In this document: positions 30,237-41,329 of the stretch, piece after piece | Layout: each line of letters begins with the position of its first letter | How positions within the stretch are numbered: position 1 is the first letter of the stretch | Assembly (NCBI GenBank): GCA_009746045.1 | Contig: RPFO01000348.1 | Span: 2,501-66,500, forward strand | Reading direction: 5' to 3' | Length of the DNA: 64,000 nt | Source of the DNA: Mesostigma viride | Taxonomy: Eukaryota; Streptophyta; Mesostigmatophyceae; Mesostigmatales; Mesostigmataceae | Notes under the pieces: generated by a model | Seen by the model: the letters and a program-made list of their open reading frames with translations, nothing else | Databases searched by the model: none | What the model was told of the DNA's origin: nothing | Translations under genes and position numbers: made by a program

Positions 30237-32111
30237 TCAGTCCAACGCCTCTCCTGCAGGCCCCTCGTCCACCGGTGTGCCTCGCAGGTGGCCGGATGCG
30301 GCCGCGGAAGAGCCATCATCAGGCTCGGCCGCGTCTGCGGCATCCAGTTGGTTGAGGGCATGCCCAGCTTGCTGGTAGGAGCTTGGGGGCGCCTTGGGTT
30401 GTTGGTACAGCCGGGGCTGTTGGCGCGCTTGTTGCAAGCGTCGGGCACGCTCACCCGCACTGGGAGCTGTGCGCATATTTCGCGCCGGTGGTGGCCTCGA
30501 GGCCATTTGCGGGGAGGCCGCTTGGAAATTGTTGCGTTGCACAGGCGGGGCCTGGTCCAGCGGAGGGAGATCAGGGCACTCACGTTTGATGTGCCCCACG
30601 CGGTTGCAGTGGTAGCACTGAATCCGGGAAGTGTCCAAGGCATTAATGTCCAGGACCTCGCACTGTAGCTCATCCACCCACACGGGGGCGAATCCCAGCT
30701 CATTGAGTTCCAGTGCATTCACGCGGGGTTTTGGGGTCCGCTGCACCAAGGGAGCTATCTCCGCTAGGTAGGTCTTGATGTCCTGCAGGTTCCATTGAGC
30801 CCAGGAGAGGTGGGCGAATTTCCGCTTCACCTCATCCCGGAATTCGGGTTGCAAGCCCTCATAGAACCTTGCCAAGGCTTCTGGGCCCATCAGGTCATCA
30901 ACCCGCCCAGCTAGAAGCTCGAACTTGGTCATATATTCCCGATAGCTCAGGTTCCCCTGCTTGAACGCCCCAAAAGCCTCCCGGTCCAGCTTGTCTTGGT
31001 CGGGTGGCAGGTACTTGGCCCGTGCTCGCCGAAATAATTCAGCCAAGCTGCTGGGGAAGCCATTGGCCAGGGCGCTTTCGCAATGGAGAGCTTGTCTCAC
31101 ATCGGGAGCCAGTGCCTCGCTGGACACCAGCTTGACCTTGATATCCTCGTCCAAGAGCTTGCGATTGTATGTCTCCCAGATGTCGATCTTCTGAGACACT
31201 GCAATCTCCCAAGCCTCAAACTCTTGGTACGAGCAGTCGGGTTTAAACTTGGGAATATCCGACAGCTTGGGCAACGGTGGTAGTCGCCCTGCATTGTGAG
31301 TATCATCGTCATGATGGCCCATGATACTCGCGGGTCTCCCGGGCCCGGCCACACCTTGCGAGGTGTGCCCACGCGGGTAACCTGCCGGGGGGCTGCACTC
31401 ATCCTCACCCGGGTGCTCATACCCATGTGGGTAGTGGGCGCGGCTTGCATAATGATGGGCGGCGGTGGCCGCTGGGTGCTGCGCTCGTGGGTCACCCGGA
31501 GCCAGGCGGTCGTATGCTGAGTTGGGGAGGGGAATCGCCTCCCCTGCGACCCCGAAGGAAGACCGACCGGTCCGTGTGGTGCCCTGGCCCTGCCCAGCCA
31601 TATTTGGCGAGGCATGGCCGAAGGGGCTAGCCCCAAGGGGTCCAGGCGCATGATAGGACGCCCGATGCGCAGCTCGGCGAGACCGCGATCGGCTATCATA
31701 CAAGGGTGGCGCCGGGGCGCTGCTGGGCCAAGTGGCCAATGTAGGTTGCGGCAGCACCGTAGGCAGGGCCCCACTCCTACCGTAGTGCAGGGTAACATTA
31801 TTCCCCTGCGCCCCCGCGCCGGCTCCTACACCAAGGGCCGGACCCGCCGACAATCCCGCGATGGATGTTCCACTTGGTGGTCCATTAAGGGGATTCACTA
31901 CAGGGCTACCAGGTGGTGCACCGGCAGCCGCCAAGGAATTCCCTCCCAAACGTGGGGTTTGTGCTGGGGATGACCCCCTAGAGCCACGCGCACTACTCGG
32001 GCGTGAGTGATTTTGGGTAGCTCTCTCTGCCGCCTCGAGTGCTGCCACGAGGGAAGGGGCAGGAGAGAAGCGATGGGCCTCTCGTCGCCCTCGCTCAACA
32101 CCGTCAGCCAT
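30237..32111 (-). CDS. Gypsy Gag with CCHC zinc knuckle
   Basis: Intact 624-aa frame. A long Pro/Ala/Gly-rich N-terminal half leads to the retrotransposon gag (capsid) domain: P-P-L-P-K-L-S-D-I-P-K-F, W-E-I-A-V-S, Y-L-P-P-D-Q-D-K-L-D-R-E, F-Y-E-G-L-Q-P-E. One zinc knuckle, C-Y-H-C-N-R-V-G-H-I-K-R-E-C, follows, then a Gln/Pro-rich tail. It forms the virus-like particle and binds the genomic RNA. It is the only gypsy gene in the window with no frame break. Confidence 0.93.
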   Translation of the reverse strand: MADGVERGRREAHRFSPAPSLVAALEAAERATQNHSRPSSARGSRGSSPAQTPRLGGNSLAAAGAPPGSPVVNPLNGPPSGTSIAGLSAGPALGVGAGAGAQGNNVTLHYGRSGALPTVLPQPTLATWPSSAPAPPLYDSRSRSRRAAHRASYHAPGPLGASPFGHASPNMAGQGQGTTRTGRSSFGVAGEAIPLPNSAYDRLAPGDPRAQHPAATAAHHYASRAHYPHGYEHPGEDECSPPAGYPRGHTSQGVAGPGRPASIMGHHDDDTHNAGRLPPLPKLSDIPKFKPDCSYQEFEAWEIAVSQKIDIWETYNRKLLDEDIKVKLVSSEALAPDVRQALHCESALANGFPSSLAELFRRARAKYLPPDQDKLDREAFGAFKQGNLSYREYMTKFELLAGRVDDLMGPEALARFYEGLQPEFRDEVKRKFAHLSWAQWNLQDIKTYLAEIAPLVQRTPKPRVNALELNELGFAPVWVDELQCEVLDINALDTSRIQCYHCNRVGHIKRECPDLPPLDQAPPVQRNNFQAASPQMASRPPPARNMRTAPSAGERARRLQQARQQPRLYQQPKAPPSSYQQAGHALNQLDAADAAEPDDGSSAAASGHLRGTPVDEGPAGEALD

Positions 32112-32550
32112 CGCGTGGTGGCTGGTAAAGTGTGAACAATGTGCCTCTAGTCACCTTGGCGGGATGACAAATTAAGCACAAAAATACGTGAGATATTACT
32201 GCAGCTTGCCGGAGCTGACAGTATGTATCCCAGATATAGGGTATGGGGCAATGGCCAAGACGCCAACTAATGCGTGAAATTGCAACCCACAAAGCGTTTC
32301 CGTTTAAAGCACGCAATATAAGGAGATTCGTTTCCGGACGAATCCCTTAGGTCAACCGGACAAGGCCAGGTTGGGGCATGCAGGAACCGCAATATGGGTA
32401 ACGGGTATGGGCAGTTAGGATTGTGGGGATCCGACCCCCACAATGAATTACTGCAAGCGGAATTAGTAAGGGTTCCGGCCCTTATATAATTCCGTTGCTG
32501 ATCCGGATCAGATTACAGAAAAACGGGACGGGATAGAGGCCACTAGGAAA

Positions 32551-32566
32551 GTTTCCTCCGAGTCCA
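32551..32566 (-). other. Primer binding site of gypsy element
   Basis: The coding strand reads TGGACTCGGAGGAAAC directly after the 5' LTR. It begins TGG, as expected for pairing with the CCA end of a tRNA. The same TGGACTCGGAGG follows another LTR end at 56276-56287. Confidence 0.75.
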
Positions 32567-33301
32567 GTTTAACACGTATGGCTATTTAAAATAGCGCCTT
32601 AAGGATTGAGAATGAATGCGAAAGACCTTTGACTTCCTATGCGTCACAGCGCACGATGGTGGCTTAAGAATACTCGTCACACAATACGAATAAGCTCAAA
32701 CCCGGAAAACCGGTTTCGTATATTACAATGTTACCACACAGATTAAAACACTCAATGCGGGAAGACTTACACCCAGTAGGCGAGGGATTCACACTCGAGC
32801 CCACAGGAGATTTACACTCCAGGATTAAGCGATGGTAAATAATCTGTAGAGCAACGTGGTAAATTACGATACAAGGTCCGGAATGCTGGCATAGCTCGTG
32901 CCTTCCTATTTTGTCCCTTCGTCCCCGTTGGTGGCTGCGCCTGGCGCTGCCAACCAGGCATGACGTGAGGTCCGCGGGGACGGGCTTCTCGAACCGTCTA
33001 GAACACGTTAAAGACCAGTACGGCTAGAGGCCTCTCCTGAAAAATATCCAAATGTCCGTAGGTACCATCATAACGCATGTGCAGTGCCACTTGGCTGTCC
33101 CGTAACTCCCGTTCAGGCGCTAGGTCTGCCTACGGCGCAAAGGCCGAGTTCGTCAGCAAAACTTCTACACTTACTTCCACACGGATTGCCTCGGCTGCCA
33201 ACTATACTATGGCCTCGGCACTGGCGCCGGATTACGGTCGGCGCCGATCGACCGGGACGGATAATTTAATACCACAAATGGCATGTTGCATCCGTGCAAC
33301 A
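32567..33301 (-). repeat. 5' LTR of gypsy chromovirus
   Basis: 735 bp, the same length as the 3' LTR and almost identical to it. Flanked on the outside by TAACG (33302-33306). Confidence 0.95.
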
Positions 33302-33305
33302 TAAC

Positions 33306-34851
33306 GTTGCCCCTGCAAGACACCGTGCTGCTCATGGAGTAGGGCCGAATCATCCCCCGCAGTCCTAAACAAGGGCTGCTCGGGCTCGATCGCGCCCAGC
33401 ACACAGGTGCTCAAGCACATACAGCGATCGTGGGCCGGGGTCAATCCTGCGCACGACCGACCACCGCCTGTCCACCCCGCTTGGCTGTCTTGCCCAGGAT
33501 CCCGATTCCCGCAACAGAAACACGCCCCTATGTATGCAGTCCCCACCGCGCATTGCCACATCCCCCACTCGAAGCTTGAAGGCCTCTCACCACCCCTGTA
33601 CCAGTGCATGGCCATGGGGTATAGTACATTTTGCAGCCCACACAGCCCGCCCGCCATGCACATGGAACGCCATGCTCTGAGTCCCTCATCCATGCAACCT
33701 CGTAGGCGCGCGGACACGAGCCACTTGCAAATCACGCTCGATCTGCCTCCACCAGTGGTGCAAGGAACAACTCCATACCGGGCTCGGCCCACAGGAGGGA
33801 CGCGAACACTGCGCGATGGTAGCCATGCACAGGGTCGCGGGCAGTAACTAGGTGCTCAGACTCCCACAGCTCAATCCTGCCTGCCTCTCAGTCTCGGGTC
33901 GCCGTTTCAGTCCCCGTGACTCGCCATCGACGGCCAGATCCCACACGTCCCAGGTACCTCAGTGCCCTGCCATGGCTCAGCGCGAGTCAGCGCCGGGTCC
34001 GCTCAGAGCGGATGTACCGGCCCCAGTGCAGTGATACCGGGTGTTACTCGGGCACCGGCAGTCTGCGGGGCGACAGCGCCACATCATGTGGCATCGGCAC
34101 CATGCATGCGCACTGTTGAGGCGGTGAGACAATGACCGGACACTGTCACCGGCTTCTGATGCACTAGTGCAACCACGACCGGCTGGGTCATCCACCACTA
34201 CTGCCGGCAGTACGTGCTGTCGCCATGCAACTGCACCGTGCCCGCATGTGCTTGCAGCCCCAGGGGCCCTTACTCCCGACAGTCTCGGCGGGCGCGGACG
34301 CGCCCTGCATGCAAGGGTACTCAAGCCCGGGAGTGCTGGCTGACCCAGCTAGGCGTCGATTCAATACCGGGGTAGCCAATTGGTTGGCTACCGACAATTC
34401 AACAAGGTGCTGTACATCTGTTTGCCGGCCGACCACGATTCAATGCAGGCTCCACCATGCCTGATCGCCCAGTCGCATCGGGGTTGCAGCAGCCTCCATG
34501 CACCGTGCCGTCTCCACGCACCGTGCCGCACTGGTGAAATTAATTACGTACGGGTGCACGAGAAGCCATGCACGTCCCTCACGCGCCAGGAAGTCAGGGA
34601 GCCGTGACTCATAGCCGCCAGCCGGAAGGCTCCCTATAATAATACTTGGCCGCATGCCATGGGAGTCACTCCGCGTCCGTTGCATGGTCACGCGGATCGA
34701 CGCGACGTGCAGTCAGGCCGTAGCCTGGGGTCGCTGGCACTCGCTGCCGGATCCGGCATCCCGCGCGGAGATGCCTCGGTACGGACGCCTTAGTAGTAGA
34801 ATCATCAAGCATCCGGTGAGCCCATGTCCAAAAAGGCCAGGACCATGTGCA
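33306..34851. other. Non-coding interval right of gypsy element
   Basis: No recognisable gene. GC-rich with short inverted repeats such as GGTAGCCAAT/ATTGGTTGGCTACC (34370-34391). It probably continues the pre-insertion sequence left of 24848. Confidence 0.4.
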
Positions 34852-34856
34852 CATGC

Positions 34857-35008
34857 AGTTGCACAAGCTAACGCTTATACTTTTTATGCGCAAACCTTTT
34901 AGCTAAGGTTAACGCATATTCTTACATCCTGCGCAGGATGTAAGAATATGCGTTAACCTTAGCTAAAAGGTTTGCGCATAAAAAGTATAAGCGTTAGCTT
35001 GTGCAACT
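34857..35008. repeat. 152-bp perfect palindrome, left
   Basis: Each half of 76 bp is the exact reverse complement of the other, starting AGTTGCACAAGCTAACG with a TGCGCA centre at 34930-34935. As single-stranded DNA or RNA it would form one uninterrupted hairpin. Confidence 0.95.
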
Positions 35009-35253
35009 TAGAACCGGCGCGGCGCGGAAGTCATGGGTTCGAAACCTCGTGGGGACAGTGCCGAGTAGGGATTATTTGGGAGGATCCGCCGGGGCACCGG
35101 TCGGACCTAATTAATCGCCTAGCGAGGTAGATATCGGACCATCCCGGGATTAATATCGAATGAGTAATTCGATATCGAATCAGTAATTCGATGCGGAAGT
35201 AAACCCTAGTTAGGGAGCCGCTTAATATTCCGCCCCAACGCGCAAAGGTTTTA

Positions 35254-35405
35254 AGTTGCACAAGCTAACGCTTATACTTTTTATGCGCAAACCTTTTAGC
35301 TAAGGTTAACGCATATTCTTACATCCTGCGCAGGATGTAAGAATATGCGTTAACCTTAGCTAAAAGGTTTGCGCATAAAAAGTATAAGCGTTAGCTTGTG
35401 CAACT
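35254..35405. repeat. 152-bp perfect palindrome, right
   Basis: Identical to 34857-35008; centre at 35327-35332. Confidence 0.95.
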
Positions 35406-35508
35406 CATGCGGTGCTAAGTGCCTGACGTGGTCCTCTTCAAGACGGCCCGTTCAAGCCCACCACCAATTGCAGATTATCCCATAGAGAATATAGCATAGA
35501 GAAAATAT

Positions 35509-37307
35509 ATTCTATTCCCACTATTACCAATCCACCAACATTTGATTAAAACAATAAGTGGGCAATTACAGAACCCATGAGTGAGCCTGCCACGCTGCAC
35601 CCATTTCATGATTGATTGTATTTCTCGTTACCCTAGAAACAAACACAAGAAGGGGGGGGGGGGGCGGGACAAGAAAAAGAGACCTAGAACATCGTGCAAA
35701 TGGCACTTTAGGGCGGCGTAGCCCGGGCTCGCCTCATGAGCCGTCAGCAACAGTAACTTAATTGCTACTTAACTTAACGAACTAGAAATGGCCATACAAA
35801 ACTGGCCAACTAATTCTAACTCATGGAACCGGTCCAGCCCAAGGCCCACCGTCCCGTAGTACCACTCACATAGCGGCGTTCATTCTCATCTGTTATAAAG
35901 AAACTACGTTCAGAGAACACCGATTCTATTCCCACTATTACCAATCCACCAACATTTGATTAAAACAATAAGTGGGCAATTACAGAACCCATGAGTGAGC
36001 CTGCCACGCTGCACCCATTTCATGATTGATTGTAGTTCTCGTTACCCAACCCCCCTTTCCTGGTGCTTTATCTCCAAAGCTCCGCCAACCACTTTCGCTC
36101 AGTGGCTCCCGAGGCTGCCCTGCCGCAACGGTCACGACCATTACAATCGCCGGCGGCTGTAGCGAGCCTCATGCACGATAACCCTTTGCAGGGCCCCCCC
36201 CAGCCTTCCACCCTCGGCCAGTAAAAGAGGGTGTTGAATGTGCACGCAAAGACAAGGAAGAAGACGCCTCGTTTAACGATCACGGACCTCCCTCAAAGGC
36301 CAGTGCCGCCCTAACGTGACGACAACTTGTAGGACGTCACCCGATGCCACCATATCTCGATTACTGTCAACGTTGTCACCTGGGGGAGTAACTTTCCATA
36401 TTTCAGGTTTTAGTTGATGAGCAGGCTCTCATCACACACCCCAGCGGCCGATAAAGCGCAAGCGCAACTGGGCCGGCCAAAATATTTGGTCCTGCCCGGC
36501 CCAGGTCCGTCTGTTAAACTGGCCCCTTAAGTCTCGGTCTGAATCGAAATATTGCATAATTCCGGAATTCGTCCCCACCACATTCCCGAGACCTCACGCA
36601 CCCATAAGAGCGGATGCTGGTAAATATTTTTCTACTTACGCGAGGGCCGACAGACTTGTCGTCCATCACAATGCCCACTAAAAGTAACCCGACCACCCTT
36701 CCTTCGGCAGTCAGCAGTCAGGAACTGCAACCCTGCTGCGACATTCCGCAGCAAAGCGGTAGGCACTGCAGCGTGGCACGGAAATCTTACTCATGGCTTC
36801 AGAGTTCCGTACAGGTGCCACGCGCAGGCAAACGCGAAGTATTTTATAGTCTCTCGTCGGCCAAGAACCCAGCTGCGGGGAGAAAACCGACGAGGGTAAT
36901 TTCAATTTCTTTTTCACAGTCACGTGACTGTTCAAGCTATGTCAGTCACGCGCCATCTCTAATCGGCCACCGCCAGCCAAAAGGCTGACGCGATTAGGGC
37001 AGCATTAAATTTCTTGTAATCCGCCATACCCATACCCCATACATCCGATTACAAGAAAAAGAGACCTAGAACATCGTGCAAATGGCACTTTAGGGCGGCG
37101 TAGCCCGGGCTCGCCTCATGAGCCGTCAGCAACAGTAACTTAATTGCTACTTAACTTAACGAACTAGAAATGGCCATACAAAACTGGCCAACTAATTCTA
37201 ACTCATGGAACCGGTCCAGCCCAAGGCCCACCGTCCCGTAGTACCACTCACATAGCGGCGTTCATTCTCATCTGTTATAAAGAAACTACGTTCAGAGAAC
37301 ACCGATT
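35509..37307 (-). mobile_element. Non-autonomous split-direct-repeat element
   Basis: On the minus strand the order is A1 (37307-37051, 257 bp), a 1.0-kb internal region (37050-36048), B1 (36047-35923, 125 bp), A2 (35925-35669), B2 (35633-35509). This A1-internal-B1-A2-B2 plan matches the autonomous element at 43710-49210. The first 35 bases of A (AATCGGTGTTCTCTGAAC..TAGTTTCTTTATA) and part of B (CATTGTTTTAAT-like) resemble that element, so the same recombinase could act on both. No RT or recombinase frame lies inside. It sits in an AT-rich (TATAGAGAA)-type repeat and has no target duplication. Confidence 0.8.
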
Positions 37308-37695
37308 ATATAGAAAATAGAGAATATAGAATATAGAGAATATAGAATATATAGAATATAGAAAATATATAATATCCGCATGCTGGCGCATCGATCCCTG
37401 GCATGGCAGTAGAAGGGTCGTCGGATCCACGCGCGGCTGCGGTGGATTCCTACATAGATGGCCGGCTCGATCCAAAGCCGAACCGTGCCGATCATACAGG
37501 AGCTAGGGTATAATTAAGAAGAGTATGGTATAATAAAGTGTGGTGGACCAGTACAAGTACTTAGTATATAGAAAAGGTAGGTATAGTAAAGAAGTATATG
37601 GTATTATTAGTAGCCATCTGGTTTCATACGCCCTGCGACCCCTCCCCTTCCCCCGGGGACGACGCGTCCGCGCGGTCGTCCAATTACTGCCAAGG
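37308..37695. repeat. AT-rich microsatellite and spacer
   Basis: 37308-37378 is an irregular (ATATAGAA/ATAGAGAAT) repeat that also appears left of 35509; the split-direct-repeat element interrupts it. The rest, to the gypsy remnant, shows nothing. Confidence 0.6.
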
Positions 37696-37697
37696 AG

Positions 37698-38690
37698 TCA
37701 GGGGGTGCGGTACATCGTGTAATCCTTGCCCTTCCGAAGATGGCGTGCCAGCGTCTTGCTGCTCATAAGGATCCGGGATGCTGGACGAGGCCCATCCGCC
37801 GGGCGCTCGTGTGTAATGTTATGGACCTCCGCGGCCTGTGCCCTTAGATACTCGCTGTCAGGGCACCAAAAGGAACCATTGGGAAACCGAACTACTCGCC
37901 TGCGCACGCGAATGTCCACATCCTGCGCGTCCAACCAGTCGAGCCCAATGATGATGTCCGCTGCGCCCAGCGGTGCGATGGTCGCAGCCAAGTCGACCGG
38001 GGTGCCTTGCAGCACACCTTTGATATCTGCCAGACCGGGCGGTTGGTGTTGGCGACCATCCGAGTGGGTCAGATGCAAGGCCGTCCGGAATCGTGCCGCG
38101 TTGATGAAGACACTGGACATCCATGACGGTAGGTTGGCCGTGTCTGCATGATCCGGAAGCGACGTGATTGACGTCTACCTCTATTCTGTCCGACTCCGCG
38201 TCAGTGTGTCTAGCTGGTCTATCTATCTACCCTGGGGCCTAACCCCACGGGTAAGGCTACTACTCCCATCGTCAAACTCGTAACCGGCCACTGCTTGTGA
38301 CTCAAAGGTCGCACGCTGTCCGGAGGCTTGTCGGCGAGCCTCGATCTCATTGACCGCGCGCAGCACGCCCTTGGTAGAACTCATCGCTCGCGGCCGCGGC
38401 TGCTGGTGCTGAGTCGGGAACTGCCGGGCCTGCTGGCGCCCGCTCATCCGCCTTGCGGGGCTTGTCCCTTGGGCCGGAGGAGTCCGGGCGACTGCCGAAC
38501 GCCGGGCCTGAAAACCTGGGCTCGGTCTCCCCCGTGCCACGTCCAGCGTGCCTGCTACGGAGTTTGGGGCAGTCGCGCTTGAGGTGACCCACCTCATTGC
38601 ACATGAAGCAACGGGCCTTACTCGCGTCTATGGCGTTGAGGCCATGGTCAGCGTTCCCGTCCTCCAGGTCATCGGGGGAGTCATCGTTCT
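37698..38690 (-). pseudogene. Gypsy remnant: gag zinc knuckle and protease
   Basis: 38223-38690 encodes the end of a Gag with C-F-M-C-N-E-V-G-H-L-K-R-D-C and a basic Pro/Arg-rich tail. 37698-38150 encodes the second part of a protease (G-A-A-D-I-I-I-G-L-D-W-L-D, F-P-N-G-S-F-W). The D-S-G active-site half is missing, and stops and frame changes separate the pieces. It is related to the other gypsy elements here but distinct. Confidence 0.8.
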
Positions 38691-39381
38691 CCTAGTTAAC
38701 GTTTTTAGACGCAATGTATAAGGATATGGTTGCAATGCAGCAATGTGTGAATGTGGTTGGAACGGAGCTTTGTTAAAATTGGATAATGTTACAGCGCTCA
38801 CACACTTGAGGCTTATACACGAGTTTGCCAAGTCAAGGCAACACACGTGAGGCGGGCTCGCAAGAGATGCCCAATTGGCACTGGCCTATTCTTTATATAC
38901 TTGTGCACTGTGCTTTGCTAGTCCTGAGCAGCCTAGGAGGCCTGCTCAGTAATAACACTCTCGGTACAGTATTCACAACCTGCACAGCGCCCAGTTCCTA
39001 TACAGTAGGTCTGCCATACAGGCACAGTGACCACAGAGTACAGTCCACAGTGATTATTGCATCTGCACCTAGAAGTCCAGGACTAAGCCTGCGGTACCAA
39101 CAGACCACAGGTTAAGGTTCCTATTTCCTGCGTACGACGTATTAATCCAATACCGTCGTAGGTTCAGCACCTAATTCCTGTCAGCCCAGGAATTGCTGTC
39201 GACCCCATATGTCGTCGGCAAATATTAACGCCCGACTTAGAAGAACAGCCGGCTCGCGCTCGCGCGCGACCGGGAAGTCGGAACGCCATAACTTTCTTGA
39301 TACTTGTCGGAATGAACTCGTTCCGGTGCCGCTGGAATCGCAGAGATATGCCGAATCAGGAACATGCCAATGCGCTTGGCG
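38691..39381. other. Probable insertion in gypsy gag remnant
   Basis: This 0.69-kb block splits the gag remnant. GTTAAC occurs at both edges (38696-38701 and 39380-39385). It contains TTCTTTATATACTTG, a TATA-like site, as in an LTR promoter. Deleting it does not restore the gag frame, so the exact ends remain uncertain. Confidence 0.35.
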
Positions 39382-39654
39382 TTAACTCTCCTCGCCGTCG
39401 TGCTCCGTGGAATACAGCTGATTCGCCCGCTGCGGGGGACCTGATCTGAAGAAATGACGCACCGATGGTGCGCGCCCGCGAGCAACGACGTCGGCCACCT
39501 GCAGAAGATACCGCTGGATATTCAGGATATCCCACTCATCCCAGGGGACCTCCGCGTAGTGCTTCAGTACCTCGTCCTGCAGCTCGGGACTGAGGGCCTC
39601 GATGAATCGGATCTTGTACTCATACCATGTCATGTTTATTATCTTCCATGTCAT
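39382..39654 (-). pseudogene. Gypsy gag capsid fragment
   Basis: Short frame with Y-E-Y-K-I-R-F-I-E-A-L-S-P-E-L-Q-D-E-V and V-P-W-D-E-W-D-I-L-N-I-Q-R-Y-L, matching the end of the capsid domain in the Gag at 30237. The upstream gag is missing. It belongs with the remnant at 37698-38690. Confidence 0.75.
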
Positions 39655-40085
39655 CTTTATTATTCACATACGTTGGTTGCTGTTGTTCTTACTTTCGTCT
39701 TCATTGCGCATAAGAACCTGTTGCGCTTGGCACCTTCATATAAGTCTTGCTGAATATCCTACGTGAACATGCATTCCATGTAGTTCAGTGCATGCCGCGT
39801 GTTAAATACTTCTAGTAGAACCCTCTAGAAGGTTCCAAGGCAAGTGCGCATATGATTGGACGATAGTCGGCTCAGTCCTCTTGACAGGACTACACCGGCA
39901 CTAGACCAGCCGGTGACGTGGAGGCCTGGGAGACGCTCTAATAATACACGTGGCGTCATCCCACTGGCTGATACTAGTGAAGTACAGCAATTGGTACAAT
40001 ACTACAACAGATCATGTTGTAGTAGTCTGTACAAGATCCTCTATCACTGAGGACCCATGAGGACTCTAGATGGATCTCCAACCAA
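39655..40085. other. Junction between two gypsy remnants
   Basis: No gene. Contains TCTAGTAGAACCCTCTAGAAGGTTC and GTACAATACTACAACAGAT..TGTTGTAGTAGTCTGTAC, a hairpin near 39993-40034. Confidence 0.35.
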
Positions 40086-40419
40086 CTCTTACCATTCGGC
40101 TTGGGGACAAGAAGGACCCCAGCCGAATACGGACTGTTACTCTGCTCAATCAGGCCAGACTCCAATAATGAAATCAGAATCTTCTTTAGTTTGGCCAACT
40201 CAGACGGGCCCATGCGGTACATAGGCGACGTGGTTGGGCCCGCTCCTTCCTTCAGCTGGATCCGGTGTAAAACGGGGCGAGCTGGAGGAAAGGTGGGGTT
40301 CTTATCTGCAAAAACCTCAGAGAACCGATCTAAGACCTGATTGTACGCCTTACCCTCATCGTCGGTGAAATCCGCACAAAGAGGATTAACCTCTAATACG
40401 GCCCGCAGATCGTCGGGCC
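40086..40419 (-). pseudogene. Gypsy RT start (left part of split element)
   Basis: Encodes the pol linker and first RT block: N-P-T-F-P-P-A-R-P-V-L-H-R-I, S-P-M-Y-R-M-G-P-S-E-L, S-G-L-I-E-Q-S-N-S-P-Y-S-A-G and V-P-K-P-N-G-K, where it stops abruptly. On its upstream side it is cut at a TA by the inverted-repeat element at 40422-49279; its protease lies beyond that element at 49282-49508. Without that insert and one TA the frame would run through. Confidence 0.85.
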
Positions 40420-41329
40420 TACAGGGGTCACCCGCAGTATCGCAACAAGAATCGCAACTCAAAAAAAAAAAATGTATCATCCACTTCGATTAAGGGCAGG
40501 TATGGGCACACCATGGCACCTTCACTTTTCAAAAGTGATGTTTGGATGAAAAATGGGAGCGTGCTCGAGTATCGCAACACCTAGTTCCGCAACTGAAAAC
40601 CCACCAATTCTAGAGTTCCGCAATGCAACAGACTCGCAACAAACCTGGCAAGTATACCAAAAGTACGCCGTACACGTGCGCCGAAAGGAATAAATTGTCG
40701 CCAATCGGCGTGCAGGATCCGATATGTACTTGCAATAGTTACCGCCGTTGACGATTGATTGGCCGCGCGGTGTTCAGTTCAGTTCAGTGGGATTCATCGC
40801 GCGGAAGTCAGTGCAATAATGAACAAAAACAAAAGTGTGCCGCCTCTTCATTGAATAATCAACGACCTATAATTAGTCTACAACCACTAACCTTTCGTTA
40901 TCAAACAGTTCCCTAATCATCACGCGCGTCATCGTCTCGTCATTGCGCGTCATTACCCCGTCATTGTCCCGCCGACATTACACAGCTATGGTCTTGAGGA
41001 ATAGTCGGCGCCGTGGCATGTTAAACAAACTGCGTTGTTTCATTCATAGTGTGGTTTCATTATGTCGCTCTTTCGAACGGGGATGCATTAGGCAACAATA
41101 CTGGACAGATTCTGAAAGAGGGTGTGTTTGTGAAGTGGGGATGGCAGCGGCCCAGCATTTGCTGGCCGTGCGGGTGCAACTTTGAGGCGACTACATATAT
41201 CGCCCTGAACCGTCTTTGTTAAAGCGGTGAGACAGTCCAGTGTTACAGTCCGGCCGCAGGCCGGGCAAGGGAAATGCTGTGTTCACCATGATGCTGCGGG
41301 CCGAGGATGGGTGGCTGCATGGAAACGTG

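Larger units (their letters stand above)
24852..33301 (-). mobile_element. Full-length Ty3/gypsy chromovirus
   Basis: 8,450 bp with two 735-bp LTRs, a TAAC(G) duplication on both sides (24848-24851 and 33302-33305), a PBS next to the 5' LTR and a polypurine tract before the 3' LTR. Gene order is gag, protease, RT, RNase H, integrase, chromodomain, which defines a chromovirus. The LTRs differ at about four places by eye, pointing to a recent insertion, yet pol has at least three frame breaks. Confidence 0.95.
34857..35405. mobile_element. Composite element of two 152-bp palindromes
   Basis: Two identical perfect palindromes (34857-35008 and 35254-35405; centres TGCGCA) bracket a 245-bp segment. 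The outer ends are flanked by CATGC at 34852-34856 and 35406-35410; the inner ends are not. The duplication therefore marks a 549-bp unit that moved as a whole. The inner segment holds GGGTTCGAAACC (35036-35047), a B-box-like word, and ATATCGAAT/ATTCGAT repeats. No ORF. Confidence 0.8.

Noticed and set aside
35036-35047. Pol III B box (GGGTTCGAAACC) as a SINE promoter
   Set aside because: No A box at a proper distance; only a 12-base match.
38691-39387. piggyBac-type insertion at TTAA
   Set aside because: GTTAAC occurs at both edges, but removing the block does not restore the gag frame and no inverted ends are visible.
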